Shown in pieces: positions 1 through 8,400 of a DNA stretch of 64,000 bases (position 1 is the stretch's first letter; each line of letters opens with the position of its first letter). Origin of the DNA: Nitrospirota bacterium (lineage in GTDB: Bacteria; Nitrospirota; Nitrospiria; Nitrospirales; Nitrospiraceae); NCBI GenBank assembly GCA_030684575.1, contig JAUXVD010000022.1, forward strand, positions 7,501 through 71,500, written 5' to 3'. A program made the position numbers and the translations under genes. Under the pieces are notes generated by a model that did no database searches, was not told the origin of the DNA, and saw only the letters and a program-made list of their open reading frames with translations.

Positions 1-56
1 ATCTGATTGGTGACCAAGATCACTTTCTGGCCTTTGGCGTAGCAGGTCTCTGTCAT
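1..56 (-). CDS. N-terminal fragment of an unidentified CDS (cut by window edge)
   Basis: An ATG at 56-54 opens a frame that stays open to the window edge (18 codons, starting MTETCYAKGQKV). The composition is protein-like and the gene lies in the same direction as the next one (145-489). The Shine-Dalgarno is weak (GGATG about 12 bases upstream). Too little is visible to name a family. Confidence 0.35.
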   Translation of the reverse strand, partial: MTETCYAKGQKVILVTNQ

Positions 57-144
57 GGTCGATTATACATCCGGGTTTCTGCGGTAGTCATTTCACGGCG
101 ATGGCACGCGCAGTATGAGCGCCACCGCACTCGCTCAAAGCCTG

Positions 145-489
145 TTAGGCTGGTTTAATGAAGCGATCCGCTGCCAGCACACTGTGGAGCGATTGTGTGA
201 CGGCGCGGCGATACGGTGCCTTCTGCCGCAACATAATGACGAGATCTTCATCGTCGATCAGGATAGACAAATCGTCTTCTGTTACGAGTTGGCGATCCGG
301 TGCCCCGATGTTCATGCGATATTGCGTTTTTCCATCCGGGTTCCGGTTGGGGCCGGTGACAATCTCGGTAAGCCCATCGATAAATCCAATGTGTCCTTCA
401 TGACGATGTTTGACCTTTGTGCCATCGGGAATACGGACCCAGGCCTTGGCTGTTCGTGGCTGCGCAGGTTTTACGGTATTCATAGTCAT
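145..489 (-). CDS. Hypothetical protein, 114 aa
   Basis: Start chosen at the ATG at 489 because GGGAGAG lies just upstream; a longer reading from 570 has no comparable site and adds unlikely residues. The protein begins MTMNTVKPAQ and has a basic N-terminus, then a compact middle with the segment HRHEGHIGFIDGLTEIV that resembles a small beta-barrel (SH3- or KOW-like) nucleic-acid or partner binding fold. That resemblance is only by eye. It ends in an Arg/His-rich tail. No signal peptide or membrane segment. Function unknown. Confidence 0.7.
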   Translation of the reverse strand: MTMNTVKPAQPRTAKAWVRIPDGTKVKHRHEGHIGFIDGLTEIVTGPNRNPDGKTQYRMNIGAPDRQLVTEDDLSILIDDEDLVIMLRQKAPYRRAVTQSLHSVLAADRFIKPA

Positions 490-952
490 GGTCTCTCCCT
501 GTAATCCGATATGGAGTGAAGAAAAACTGCCGGTCTTTTCATCGTGCATCCCACGGTATGGAAATGTCATCGATGCGCGTTGTTCCGGCGAACGGTCTCG
601 AATTAAGCACGAAATGAGTCAGCACGGCGTTGACGGAGAGACGGCGGAGATAGTTCACACGACCGTTCACGGGCGTCGTCAACAGGGAAGGAATAAGAAT
701 ATTCTTCGTTCAACATAGGCACTGTTACTGTACCATAGGCGGCTCTGGCATAGCTAATAATGGAGGGAATATCTTCGGTCTTACATGGGACATGTGTGCC
801 GTCGTTCTGTGTTCATTCTTGTTCATACCGCCAGGGACAGGCCCATCTGTACCTGCGATTCTCCCCATCCGTTTTTGATCAGTTGGGGTGATATGATGGC
901 GTTCGTTGATCGAAGGCGTGCTCATCCATCTTCTTACGAAGGGATATTAGCG
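490..952. other. Intergenic stretch, no gene supported
   Basis: No open frame here has both a ribosome-binding site and convincing composition. A 66-codon minus frame at 725-925 was considered and left out. The stretch holds the 5' leaders of the divergent genes at 145-489 (minus) and 953-1357 (plus). Confidence 0.5.
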
Positions 953-1357
953 ATGACGTTGACTCGTTGCACGATCGGAATTGTGTTGGGTGTCGTGTTG
1001 TCTGCCGGGTTCGGCTACGCGGCAGACCCGGCCGAGGTGGAATCGTTTGTGAAAGCCAGGATTGAGATCGGCGAGATGATGACGAGTTATTTTCAAGGCG
1101 GGGAGCGATTCAAGGAGGGACAGCGTCCGTCGCCAGAGCAGATGAAGGAAATGGGCGCGGACATCAATGCAAAGCTCAGCACGCTCTTGGCGAAGCATCA
1201 CCTGTCGATTGAAGAGTATCGGAAGCGCAGCCCGGATGTTTTTGCGGATGAGGCGTCCGTCAAAGCCTACCTTAACGAGCATCAGGACTTAAAGGCTCGT
1301 TATGACGCGCTCCCGCTGGATCGAATGGGCCGCGGCAGCAGTGGGCGTGGGTATTAG
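953..1357 (+). CDS. Small exported protein, 134 aa
   Basis: The ATG at 953 is preceded by GAAGGGA at good spacing; the longer reading from 785 would bury the signal peptide. The N-terminus (MTLTRCTIGIVLGVVLSAG, then FGYAADPAEV) is a typical Sec signal with a likely cleavage after Ala near residue 24. The mature part is mostly helical and charged (FVKARIEIGEMMTSYF), ending in a Gly/Arg-rich tail. It probably acts in the periplasm. No catalytic motif was recognised. The repeated amphipathic helices suggest a binding or chaperone-like role, which is inference. Confidence 0.75.
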   Translation: MTLTRCTIGIVLGVVLSAGFGYAADPAEVESFVKARIEIGEMMTSYFQGGERFKEGQRPSPEQMKEMGADINAKLSTLLAKHHLSIEEYRKRSPDVFADEASVKAYLNEHQDLKARYDALPLDRMGRGSSGRGY

Positions 1358-1524
1358 TGAGACGCAGCAGGGGGACGTAGGTGGTTCTTGCTGCACGGGC
1401 TTCCGCTTTTTAATCGAGAATCATGATGCAGTGCTTGTCTCTGTGACCTCTCACGGTCGACGTTGCCCTGTTCTATCTGCGAGCGATGAGGGGTGAGTTT
1501 TCTGTTGCTACATTGGAACCTGGG

Positions 1525-2296
1525 ATGATCGTCAACGAGACCGACTCGGCTGATATTCCCACTCCCACTGGGCCTATGCGTACGTAGCTCTTTCGGCCAG
1601 CGGCTGAGGGGCGGTATCCTGGCCTTGTGCTGTATTCAGAGACCTTCCAAGTGACGGGGCCCATCCGGTGAACAGCCGTGATGTTGGCGAGCCATGGATT
1701 TGTGGTGGCGGTTCCCGAGATCTACCACGAACTGGAGCCGGCCAGCACGGTGCTGGCCTACGATGAGGCGGGCGCCGAGCGCGAGAATCGGCACAAGATG
1801 ACCAAGATATTGTCGAGCTACGATGGCGATGCGCGTGCAGTGCTGGACTATCTGAAATCCTCCTCGCATTGCACGGGCAAGCTGGGGGTTATGGGACTGT
1901 GCATTGGAGGACATTTAGCGTTTCGCGCGGCCATGCAGGCTGACGTGCTAGCGACCACCTGTTGCTACGCAACGGACATTCACAAGCGCAGTTTGGGCAA
2001 GGGCATGTACGACAACAGCCTGGGCCGGATCGGCGAGGTCACAGGTGAGTTGCTGATGATATGGGGCAGGCAGGACCCTCACATTCCTCGGGAGGGTCCT
2101 GCGCTGCTTTACAACGTGTTGAGTGAGCCGGTATGCGTTTCCAGGGCATGAGTTCAATGCCGCGCATGCCTTTCTTCGCGACGAAGGTCCTCGCTACGAT
2201 CCGGCTGCAGCCAAAATCTGTTACGACATGGTTCTGGAGCTCTTCACTCGCAAACTGGGAGAAGGCGATCGGAGCACGTCTAGAGCTTCGTTCTAA
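1525..2296 (+). pseudogene. Dienelactone hydrolase family pseudogene
   Basis: Conceptual translation matches the dienelactone hydrolase (alpha/beta-hydrolase) family from its N-terminus (MIVNETDSADIPTPTGPM) to its C-terminus. The frame is broken by an in-frame TAG at 1585, an in-frame TGA at 1669, and a frameshift near 2130-2140, after which coding continues in another frame to TAA at 2294. All three family triad positions are still recognisable: Cys in GLCIGG, Asp in GRQDPHIP, His in NAAHAF. The loss therefore looks recent. Sequencing error is unlikely to explain three separate lesions. Confidence 0.8.
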
Positions 2297-2500
2297 ATAA
2301 CCCCGTATCGGGCTAGGGTTGGGCTCCTTTGAGGGTTTGGTTCCTCGTCTCGCGTATGCCTATGTATCTTTATCTGCTCCTGCTGACCGCATCAGCCATC
2401 CATCAGAAATGCGTGCTCCTAGAACTTCCACCGTCGAAGTCAGACTGCTTCCTGTGGTAGTCTCGTGGCAGATGAGACTACATCACGAGGGGATGTTGTT

Positions 2501-2650
2501 GTGAAGCAGGGTTATCGCTTGATTATTGTCGATAAAGACGGTGTGTTGGTCTCTGAGTTCCAACTCACGGAGCGCGCGCTGGCCCAGCCAGAGGCTTTTG
2601 TTGAGGGGATTAAAGACTCCATTGATGGTATCGAAGAAGAGGAGTCATAA
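2501..2650 (+). CDS. Small acidic protein, 49 aa
   Basis: The GTG at 2501 has GAGGGGA seven bases upstream, so it is preferred to the GTG at 2465, which has no site. The product begins (M)KQGYRLIIVDKDGVLVSEFQL and ends in an acidic run (IDGIEEEES). The first half reads as two short beta strands followed by a helix. It lies about 80 bases before the response regulator at 2734 and may share its transcript. Function unknown. Confidence 0.55.
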   Translation: MKQGYRLIIVDKDGVLVSEFQLTERALAQPEAFVEGIKDSIDGIEEEES

Positions 2651-2733
2651 GGGGACGGCGCTGCGTACGTGATTCATGTGCATGGTGCTCAGGAATGTCC
2701 TTCTCATCGAGAGCCACGGGAGTGTTTCGTATC

Positions 2734-3096
2734 ATGGCAACGATTCTGATCATCGATGATGAAGAGTCCATCCGTATTCTTCTCCGTTCCGCTCTGGAAG
2801 CGGCAGGGCATGAGGTTACGGAGGCTGCCAACGGCCGCCAGGGGCTTGAGTTGTACCGTCGGAAACCAACGGACTTGGTCATCACAGACATCCTCATGCC
2901 CGAGTTGAACGGGCTGGACATGCTTCTGGAGCTGACACGTGAATTCCTCAACGCCAAGGTGGTCGCCATCTCAGGTGCGGGAGGGGAAAAGAACGTGTTA
3001 GATGTCGCTAAGCTTCTCGGGGCACGACAGACGTTTCGGAAACCGTTTAGCATGCCTCAGCTGCTCGGTGCCGTGCGATACGAATTAGATCATTAG
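2734..3096 (+). CDS. Single-domain response regulator (CheY-like), 120 aa
   Basis: A stand-alone receiver domain with no output domain. The acidic pair is in ILIIDDEES, the phospho-acceptor Asp is in DLVITDILMPELNGL, the Thr/Ser position is in VVAISGAGG, and the conserved Lys is in TFRKPF. The ATG at 2734 is preceded by GGGAG and starts exactly at the first strand; an earlier ATG at 2695 only adds a poor leader. No kinase gene is adjacent, so it is an orphan that presumably works through protein-protein contacts. Confidence 0.88.
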   Translation: MATILIIDDEESIRILLRSALEAAGHEVTEAANGRQGLELYRRKPTDLVITDILMPELNGLDMLLELTREFLNAKVVAISGAGGEKNVLDVAKLLGARQTFRKPFSMPQLLGAVRYELDH

Positions 3097-3434
3097 CATA
3101 GTTGAAACCGTCTCGCTTCTCTCGCGTCAGGGGCCATGATCTGTGGCGCTGGTGGAACGCCCTGACATCCTGTTAATAGCGCTTGACCAGGCTCTCTATG
3201 GCGTCTAGCATAGGGCTGTGCTGGGTTGAGCCTCGCTGACTGTTCTATCCCTCGCGCTAGTTCTGTCCTTCCCGCGCGTCCGATCCCCCAGTCTCCGCCG
3301 CTCCTGGTTCAACATATTTGTAGTGTGCTGTGGCTATCGTGTGTGCACCAGGACCGAAGCAGATCGGTTTGTTGGGGACACATGATGACATAGAGGAGCA
3401 GCAGGCCTCGAATAATATTTAAAGGAGAGACATC
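3097..3434. other. Intergenic stretch, no gene supported
   Basis: No frame with a start and ribosome-binding site. The last part (3405-3434) is AT-rich (AATAATATTTAAA), then GGAGAG for the next gene, and may hold its promoter. Nothing else was recognised. Confidence 0.4.
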
Positions 3435-3629
3435 ATGACACCGGAAGAACAGATTGTGAAAATGAAGAAGGCGATCACGCAGGCCGTGAAGGTGATGGGT
3501 GATCGGTTTGGATCGACTGAAGAAGATGTTACGAGGGCGATTGATGAGCTGAAGGCGTCCATGCAGACGGCGCCGGCCGCAGTAGTTCCGCCACTTCAGA
3601 GTGCGGCTGCCGTGTCCGCCGGAGTGTAG
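3435..3629 (+). CDS. Small helical protein, 64 aa
   Basis: A strong AAAGGAGAG lies a few bases before the ATG. The sequence starts MTPEEQIVKMKKAITQAVKV and is predicted by eye as two or three amphipathic helices, ending in an Ala/Pro/Val-rich tail (TAPAAVVPPLQSAAAVSAGV). No cysteine, signal peptide or known motif. The good ribosome site and codon use argue for a real gene. Function unknown. Confidence 0.65.
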   Translation: MTPEEQIVKMKKAITQAVKVMGDRFGSTEEDVTRAIDELKASMQTAPAAVVPPLQSAAAVSAGV

Positions 3630-3807
3630 TGCGCGCATTTTTAGATTGTGCGGCATAATCGAAATGCCTCCTGTGACTGCGTCGCCACGTAATCAGCCTG
3701 CCGGTCATGGGAGGGTTCTCTTCCCGTAGTCGCACTGGATCATATGTTATCGCCGTAGATGCCTGCTTGATTGCAGCACCTATTCACCAAGAAAGAGTAC
3801 AGCCATC

Positions 3808-4005
3808 ATGTCGGACGATGCCAAAGATAAGAAGGTTCCTGTCCCAGCCAAGCCGTCCAGCACTCCCATACGAAAAGTTATCGATGGCGATCTTACCTGC
3901 ACTGAGTCCCAGATTGAGGACCTACTCTCTGAAGGCGAGTCCAGTAAACCGCTGAGCAAGAGCGACAAGGGCCTCCATGTGAAACGCCAGCCAAAATCCT
4001 CGTAG
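3808..4005 (+). CDS. Small charged protein, 65 aa
   Basis: Starts MSDDAKDKKVPVPAKPSSTP and ends in a basic tail (HVKRQPKSS). The middle (RKVIDGDLTCTESQIEDLLSEGE) reads as a short acidic helix. The ribosome-binding site is only fair (AAGAAAGAG). The protein looks largely disordered, and a start-to-stop frame this short could arise by chance, so the call is tentative. Confidence 0.4.
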   Translation: MSDDAKDKKVPVPAKPSSTPIRKVIDGDLTCTESQIEDLLSEGESSKPLSKSDKGLHVKRQPKSS

Positions 4006-4233
4006 GTTTCCCGTTGGTCTCAGGGGTGAGGTGCGGCGCCTATTCTCCTGAACCTGCCGAATCCAGGGTAACGTCTCTTTTTTCACGGCCCTCCAGAGTA
4101 ATCCTGCGAAGTGTTTCTGCTGAAAAGCTTGGCTGCGCTGGGCGGTCGCGGTTGACACTTCGTGAAACGGATGGTGGTTCAGGTCGGGGCATCTTGGGCA
4201 TCTGGGCCGACATTACGAGAGGGGAAGAGCTCC

Positions 4234-5034
4234 ATGAGTGAACGTACAGCTGATGTGAGTGCCCGGTGGCCTCTCCCTCCCGACGACTATTGGTCCACTC
4301 CCTTTGCTGAGTCGTTATTGCAGCATGTAGATCTTCGTCCAGGGCTGTCCATTCTCGACATTGCTTCCGGGCATGGGATCCCTGCGTTCTATTTGGCCGA
4401 GCAGGTGGGGCTCACCGGGAACGTCTTGGCTGTCGATCTCAGTGGACGCCAAGTGGAGAGCGCGCGAGTCATCCAAGGCAAACATCTTCCGTGGCTACGG
4501 TTTGAGTGTCAGGACATGCGTGCCTTGCCTTCGCACTTGCCCTGTTTCGATCGCATTACGGGCAACCTGTCCGTCATGTTTTTCCGCCCGAACCGTTTCG
4601 ATGTCCTCCAGGGATTACTGGAGCATCTCAAGCCTGGAGGTCAGCTGGTGCTGACGTTTCCTTCGCTAGGCACGTTTGATTCACTCTGGCGTCGGATCGA
4701 CCAAGAGATGGCTGTTGGTGGACTCTTGGCTGAGCGTCGTCGGCTTGAGGCCTATCTTGCTGAACGTCCGTCGGCCGAAGACGTTCGTGGTTGGCTGGAG
4801 CGGCTGCATCTGACGCGCATGACGGTGGCTGAGTATCCTTTGGAAGTGGCAACTGGAGCGGGCCAGTCGTTTCTTCAACATCCGCTACTTCGTGGTGGAT
4901 TTCTTGATGATGCGTACGAATGTTTTGATGATCAGAAATTGGCGAATGAAGTCATGACAAGGGTGTCTGAAGATGTGGAAAGCTTCACGCCACTCATTGC
5001 GCAGCGATGTGTGTTGTCCGGCTGGAAGTCTTAG
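4234..5034 (+). CDS. Class I SAM-dependent methyltransferase, 266 aa
   Basis: The Rossmann-like methyltransferase fold is clear: motif I is ILDIASGHGIPAFYLAE, the acidic residue after strand 2 is in VLAVDLSGRQVESAR, and motif IV is in DRITGNLSVMFF, followed by LKPGGQLVLTFPSL (post I / motif V-VI). The ATG at 4234 follows GAGGGGAAG; the longer frame from 4162 lacks a site. The C-terminal third (residues about 160-266) is a variable domain that would select the substrate. Order of strands resembles UbiE/Coq5-like enzymes, but the substrate cannot be stated. Confidence 0.82.
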   Translation: MSERTADVSARWPLPPDDYWSTPFAESLLQHVDLRPGLSILDIASGHGIPAFYLAEQVGLTGNVLAVDLSGRQVESARVIQGKHLPWLRFECQDMRALPSHLPCFDRITGNLSVMFFRPNRFDVLQGLLEHLKPGGQLVLTFPSLGTFDSLWRRIDQEMAVGGLLAERRRLEAYLAERPSAEDVRGWLERLHLTRMTVAEYPLEVATGAGQSFLQHPLLRGGFLDDAYECFDDQKLANEVMTRVSEDVESFTPLIAQRCVLSGWKS

Positions 5035-5175
5035 CAGGATGGCTCTTTGAGCATTACGCAGGAATATGCTGCACGTATGCCACTGGTGTGGGACACCGGA
5101 ACTCTGCTGTGCCGTAATGGTATCTCGTAACCTGAAAGGTTGGTAGTGCGTGGTTATTTGTCTGAGGCGTTTTGG

Positions 5176-5466
5176 CTAAAACTGATATCCAAGCTCTATG
5201 ATATATATGTCTACGCCAAGGCTGGAGGAGCCGTATAGGCCGGCATCGGAGAAGTGTTGGACCCGAAAGCCGGCACAGTTCTGAGTGAATGGATTGATTT
5301 GCCCTCCCGCCTTCACCGCAAGTGTAATCTGGGTGATTGCATAGAATGGCCGGCATCAAAGAGAGCACGTTCTTACTCCCGCATAGATGTGACAGTGTGC
5401 AGGCAAGACAGCTGCCGCATTCAAGAGGCCCGCGCATATAATCGATCTGAAGCTGCGACCTGTCAT
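5176..5466 (-). pseudogene. PagL-like outer membrane beta-barrel remnant
   Basis: Reading the minus strand from the TAG at 5176-5178 back to 5346 gives 56 codons ending in a typical outer-membrane barrel C-terminus (VDIYIIELGYQF, terminal Phe). Upstream of that is FRVQHFSDAGLYGSSS, which resembles the His-Ser active-site strand of PagL lipid A 3-O-deacylases. In a different frame, an ATG at 5466 gives a signal-peptide-like start (MTGRSFRSIICAGLL, then NAAAVLPAH) that ends in a stop. The central barrel is missing, so this looks like a frameshifted, internally deleted gene. Family assignment is by eye. Confidence 0.45.
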
Positions 5467-5552
5467 GGCCACTATAGGCCAAGTATTGTTTGCGGCGACG
5501 AGCTGAATGTGTTGTTGGAGGAACAGGGTGTGAGTGAATGGGCAATAACATG

Positions 5553-5580
5553 AAGGGGCGCTTCATGAGAAGCGCCCCTT
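5553..5580 (-). terminator. Perfect 12-bp hairpin after the RRM gene
   Basis: Arms AAGGGGCGCTTC and GAAGCGCCCCTT enclose a 4-base loop. It lies about 28 bases past the stop of the RRM gene at 5608-5946. There is only a short T-rich run after it on the minus strand, so it may act as a terminator or as a 3' stabilising hairpin. Confidence 0.65.
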
Positions 5581-5607
5581 CTATAGTAGCTGCTGGTAAG
5601 CGCTTCG

Positions 5608-5946
5608 TTAGAAGCGGCTGCGACCGCCGCGATCGCCACCGCCGCCACCGCCGCCAAAACGACCACCGCCACCACCGCTACCGCCGCCGGTACGTGGTTC
5701 TTGTGGCTTGGCTTCATTGACAGTCAGGGGACGTCCGTCCATCTGTGAGCCGTTCAACGCCGCAATCGCGGCCTTGGCTTCTTCTTGTGTGGCCATCTCG
5801 ACGAAGCCGAAGCCTCGTGATTGCCCGGTGAACTTGTCCGTGATCACGCGCGCAGACTCGACGGTGCCATGCGCGGCAAAGAGGGTGGTGAGCTGTGATT
5901 CAGTTGCCGCATACGGCAACCCGCCGACATAAAGTTTTGAACCCAT
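5608..5946 (-). CDS. RRM-domain RNA-binding protein with Gly/Arg-rich tail, 112 aa
   Basis: One RNA recognition motif: RNP2 is KLYVGGLPY at residues 4-12, and RNP1 is SRGFGFVEM at about residues 43-51. After the domain comes a Gly-rich tail (GGGSGGGGGRFGGGGGGGD) ending GGRSRF. This is the layout of the small cyanobacterial Rbp proteins and bacterial single-RRM proteins, some of which are cold-induced. A good GGAGG-like site (AGGAGGAACCCCC) precedes the ATG. A second RRM gene lies at 6587-6850. It likely binds single-stranded RNA in the cytoplasm. Confidence 0.9.
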   Translation of the reverse strand: MGSKLYVGGLPYAATESQLTTLFAAHGTVESARVITDKFTGQSRGFGFVEMATQEEAKAAIAALNGSQMDGRPLTVNEAKPQEPRTGGGSGGGGGRFGGGGGGGDRGGRSRF

Positions 5947-6103
5947 GGGGGTTCCTCCTTCTGAAATTGATATTGTCTGCGACTCGAGAACGAATACACG
6001 AGGGGAAGGAACGGGCCGAAGACGCGAACGATGGAGCGGCTTGGGTCGAACTTCCGATCAGATTCTCGGCAACAACAATATCGGTGATGGGCCGTTCTAT
6101 TTG

Positions 6104-6135
6104 CTGTTTCATGCGAGGCCCGCCGCATGAAACAG
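6104..6135 (-). promoter_or_regulatory. Perfect 12-bp inverted repeat in the leader of the RRM gene
   Basis: Arms CTGTTTCATGCG and CGCATGAAACAG flank an 8-base loop. It lies about 160-190 bases upstream of the RRM start at 5946 and about 120 bases past the stop of the gene at 6254-6556. Neither side has a strong T run. It could be a terminator of the upstream gene or a structured element in the RRM leader. Confidence 0.5.
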
Positions 6136-6253
6136 GAGCACCTTAACAGAGACGCACGTGAAAAGCTATAGCCGCTATTTCTTCAGCGCGGTGGGGACCT
6201 GTGCAGTGGGGAGTGGCGAGCGAGGGCCGGGTCGAGCGATTCAGTTGGCGGTG

Positions 6254-6556
6254 CTATACATCTGCGTTTCCGGTTGGGCCGGGGCCGGGCCAAATGAGGT
6301 AGGGCGGCTTTTTCATCGTCTCAGCCGAGCGCGGGTAGAGGCGCTGGGCATGGTTGTAGGCGTCTTCTTGCGCCACGAGGCAGGTGGCTGCGGCGAGATG
6401 GTTGGAGACGACGCGGAAGGCTCCTCGATCATCGGCTTCGATGGTCGCCATGTAGAGGGCACAGGAGAAATTGCCCTCTTTTGAACAGGCTGTGCTGATC
6501 AAGAGGTGTGACCCATCGGGAAAGGTCATGATCGGGTCTAAGTTCGTACGGCCCAT
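6254..6556 (-). CDS. Hypothetical protein, 100 aa
   Basis: Starts MGRTNLDPIMTFPDGSHLL with GGAGAAGGA just upstream. The segment LLISTACSKEGNFSCALYMATIEA reads as beta strands and contains two cysteines; a third is in AAATCLVAQEDAYNHAQRLYP. It ends Pro-rich (KKPPYLIWPGPGPTG). No signal peptide. It sits between two RRM genes on the same strand, about 30 bases after the second one, and so is probably co-transcribed with it. Function unknown. Confidence 0.65.
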   Translation of the reverse strand: MGRTNLDPIMTFPDGSHLLISTACSKEGNFSCALYMATIEADDRGAFRVVSNHLAAATCLVAQEDAYNHAQRLYPRSAETMKKPPYLIWPGPGPTGNADV

Positions 6557-6586
6557 GGTGATTCCTTCTCCAAGATATGTGCGAGG

Positions 6587-6850
6587 TTAAGCTGGTTGGT
6601 TTGCATAGGGAGTCACGTATAGCCTGAGGAGGTGTCCCTCCCATTCGGTGCCTTCAAGGGCCACCACGGCGCTCAATGCCTGTTCACCGGACCCCATTTC
6701 GACGAATCCGTATCCGGCGGACTTTCCTGTATGTTTGAACCGGACCACATAGGCTCTGGCAACCAGTCCATAGGAAGCGAACAGCCCGCGTAGCTCGCAG
6801 TCTGAGACCTTGTCCGGGAGTCCTCCCACGTATAGGACTCGTTTCCCCAT
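6587..6850 (-). CDS. RRM-domain RNA-binding protein, 87 aa
   Basis: A single RNA recognition motif fills the protein: RNP2 is RVLYVGGLPD near residues 4-13 and RNP1 is SAGYGFVEM near residues 44-52. Unlike its neighbour at 5608-5946 it has no Gly-rich tail. The aromatic positions in RNP1 (Tyr and Phe) and RNP2 (Tyr) are kept, so it should bind RNA. AAGGAA precedes the ATG. It lies 21 bases after the stop of the desaturase gene, so desaturase, this gene and the 100-aa gene probably form one transcript. Confidence 0.88.
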   Translation of the reverse strand: MGKRVLYVGGLPDKVSDCELRGLFASYGLVARAYVVRFKHTGKSAGYGFVEMGSGEQALSAVVALEGTEWEGHLLRLYVTPYANQPA

Positions 6851-6871
6851 CGAGATTTCCTTCGTGACGTA

Positions 6872-7801
6872 TTAGGTTGTCCGAGTGAGCGAGTCTTCGA
6901 CGTACGAGCCTGTCCGCAGCGATGTCGCAAGTCCTAGTGAGTAGAGTCCGAGGATGAGCCATTTCGAGGGATCAAAGTGGTACCAGCGATGGCCGTTTCG
7001 GTAGTCGGTCGGATACATATGATGGTAGTTATGGTACCCCTCGCCAAACGTCACAAGAGACACGAGCCAGCTGTCTCGGCTGGAGTCAGACGTGCCGTGT
7101 GGCTGCCGTCCCCACAGATGGCAGACGGAATTAATGCAAAACGTGGAGTTGAGCACGGCAAACGTTCGTCCCACACCGGCGAGGAGAAAACAGCCGATGC
7201 CGCCCATGATGCCGTTGTGGAGGAAACCGATGAGAAATGTGCCGGCCAAACCCGTAAGGACCAGAAGCGGGTAATGTTGGTGTTGCCAGATCGCAACGGG
7301 ATCGTTCGCGACGCGCGTCGCATATTTTGGGTCGGCATATTGATCAGGGGTAAAGAGCCATCCGCAGTGGCTATGCCAGAATCCCAGTTGTGCGTTGTAC
7401 GGATCTTTGACCTCGTCGCAATGTGCGTGATGTCGCAGATGATCGGATGCCCATTTGATAGCGGAGTTTTGCAATGCCCAAGCACCCGCGATTAACAGTG
7501 TGCCCTTAACCCAGTTCGGGCAGTCGAAGCTTCGGTGGGCCATCAGCCGATGGTAGCCGACCGTGATGCCCAGCCCACTGGCAACATAGAGGAGTCCAAA
7601 GAGCGACCAGTCCAGCCAGCTATAGTGATAAACGTATCCATAGAGCGGAACTCCGATCATGGCACCTATGGCAATGGCGCAAAACAATATGATCGTCCAG
7701 ACCTTGTTGTAGCGTCGGCTGATCGCAATCGGAAGTCCTGTCGATGTCATAGCGATCGTGGGTGGACGTGGAGTCGCGCGTTGAGGGGCTGTCTGGCTCA
7801 T
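6872..7801 (-). CDS. Acyl-CoA/acyl-lipid fatty acid desaturase, 309 aa
   Basis: A membrane-bound di-iron desaturase of the stearoyl-CoA/delta-9 type, which introduces a double bond into acyl chains. The three histidine boxes are present: HRLMAH at residues 84-89, HLRHH at 121-125, and HNYHH at 257-261 within GEGYHNYHHMYP. Hydrophobic segments near residues 35-55 and 60-80 and again near 180-215 give the usual four-helix layout. It would act in the inner membrane to raise fluidity. Downstream on the same strand are two RRM genes, a set that in cyanobacteria is cold-responsive. Confidence 0.9.
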   Translation of the reverse strand: MSQTAPQRATPRPPTIAMTSTGLPIAISRRYNKVWTIILFCAIAIGAMIGVPLYGYVYHYSWLDWSLFGLLYVASGLGITVGYHRLMAHRSFDCPNWVKGTLLIAGAWALQNSAIKWASDHLRHHAHCDEVKDPYNAQLGFWHSHCGWLFTPDQYADPKYATRVANDPVAIWQHQHYPLLVLTGLAGTFLIGFLHNGIMGGIGCFLLAGVGRTFAVLNSTFCINSVCHLWGRQPHGTSDSSRDSWLVSLVTFGEGYHNYHHMYPTDYRNGHRWYHFDPSKWLILGLYSLGLATSLRTGSYVEDSLTRTT

Positions 7802-8400
7802 AAGGTCTCTTCGTTTCGGGGGATGCGTACTGCGGCCTCAGGCCGATAGTATACGCGGCATTTTTACTCATTCAAGGGCCGTGCGGTCCTGTGGTCGTCT
7901 GCCGATCGTACGGCTCGAACAGAGATGAGTACGGCACGGACTGGTCCAGTTGTTCGATCTCTTTGATGAGATCTGTATGCAGGGCAGGGCGGAAACTAGA
8001 GCATCGATCGCGCAGGATCTAGGGGGAGGGAGTCATGGCGCGAGGGATAGAGTAGTGACCGAGCTTGAACCTGTTTCAAGATAACACAGTTCATTGAGGA
8101 TAGCGACCGATCTGTTCTATTGTGCCATGATTCGTATCTCTCAGCATTGGAAGTCCCGGCTAAATTCATGAGAGACTTTGCCGAGCCCTTTGATCTTTCG
8201 AGAGAGTTGACGCTGGAATGGGCTTGCTGTACGATGAATGTACATCGTAGTCGCAGTGTCCGGCGGTACGACTGTATACACCATAACGGACTTCGCGATC
8301 GCATCGCGACCAGGTCCTGTCGGAGTTGATCCCTTTCTGGTTTCTCTCCCCTCGGCTCTCTGATCCCGTCTTAATGCGATCACACTGAAAGGATAGTGCA
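7802..8400. other. Divergent intergenic region, 600 bases, no gene supported
   Basis: It separates the minus-strand desaturase from the plus-strand helicase and must hold both promoters. A short minus frame (7872 to about 7995, ending SSLFEPYDRQ then TTTGPHGP) looks protein-like but has no start and may be a gene remnant. The helicase leader may be long, as seen for cold-shock genes, but no box could be identified. Confidence 0.4.

Noticed and set aside
725-925. 66-codon minus open frame
   Set aside because: Weak ribosome site and no recognisable features.
5054-5566. 170-codon minus open frame
   Set aside because: Its residues are unlike a folded protein; the frame next to it carries the barrel-like sequence, so the open frame is a by-product of the decayed gene.
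7872-7995. Protein-like minus open stretch ending FEPYDRQTTTGPHGP
   Set aside because: No start codon; may be a gene remnant, but too short to support.
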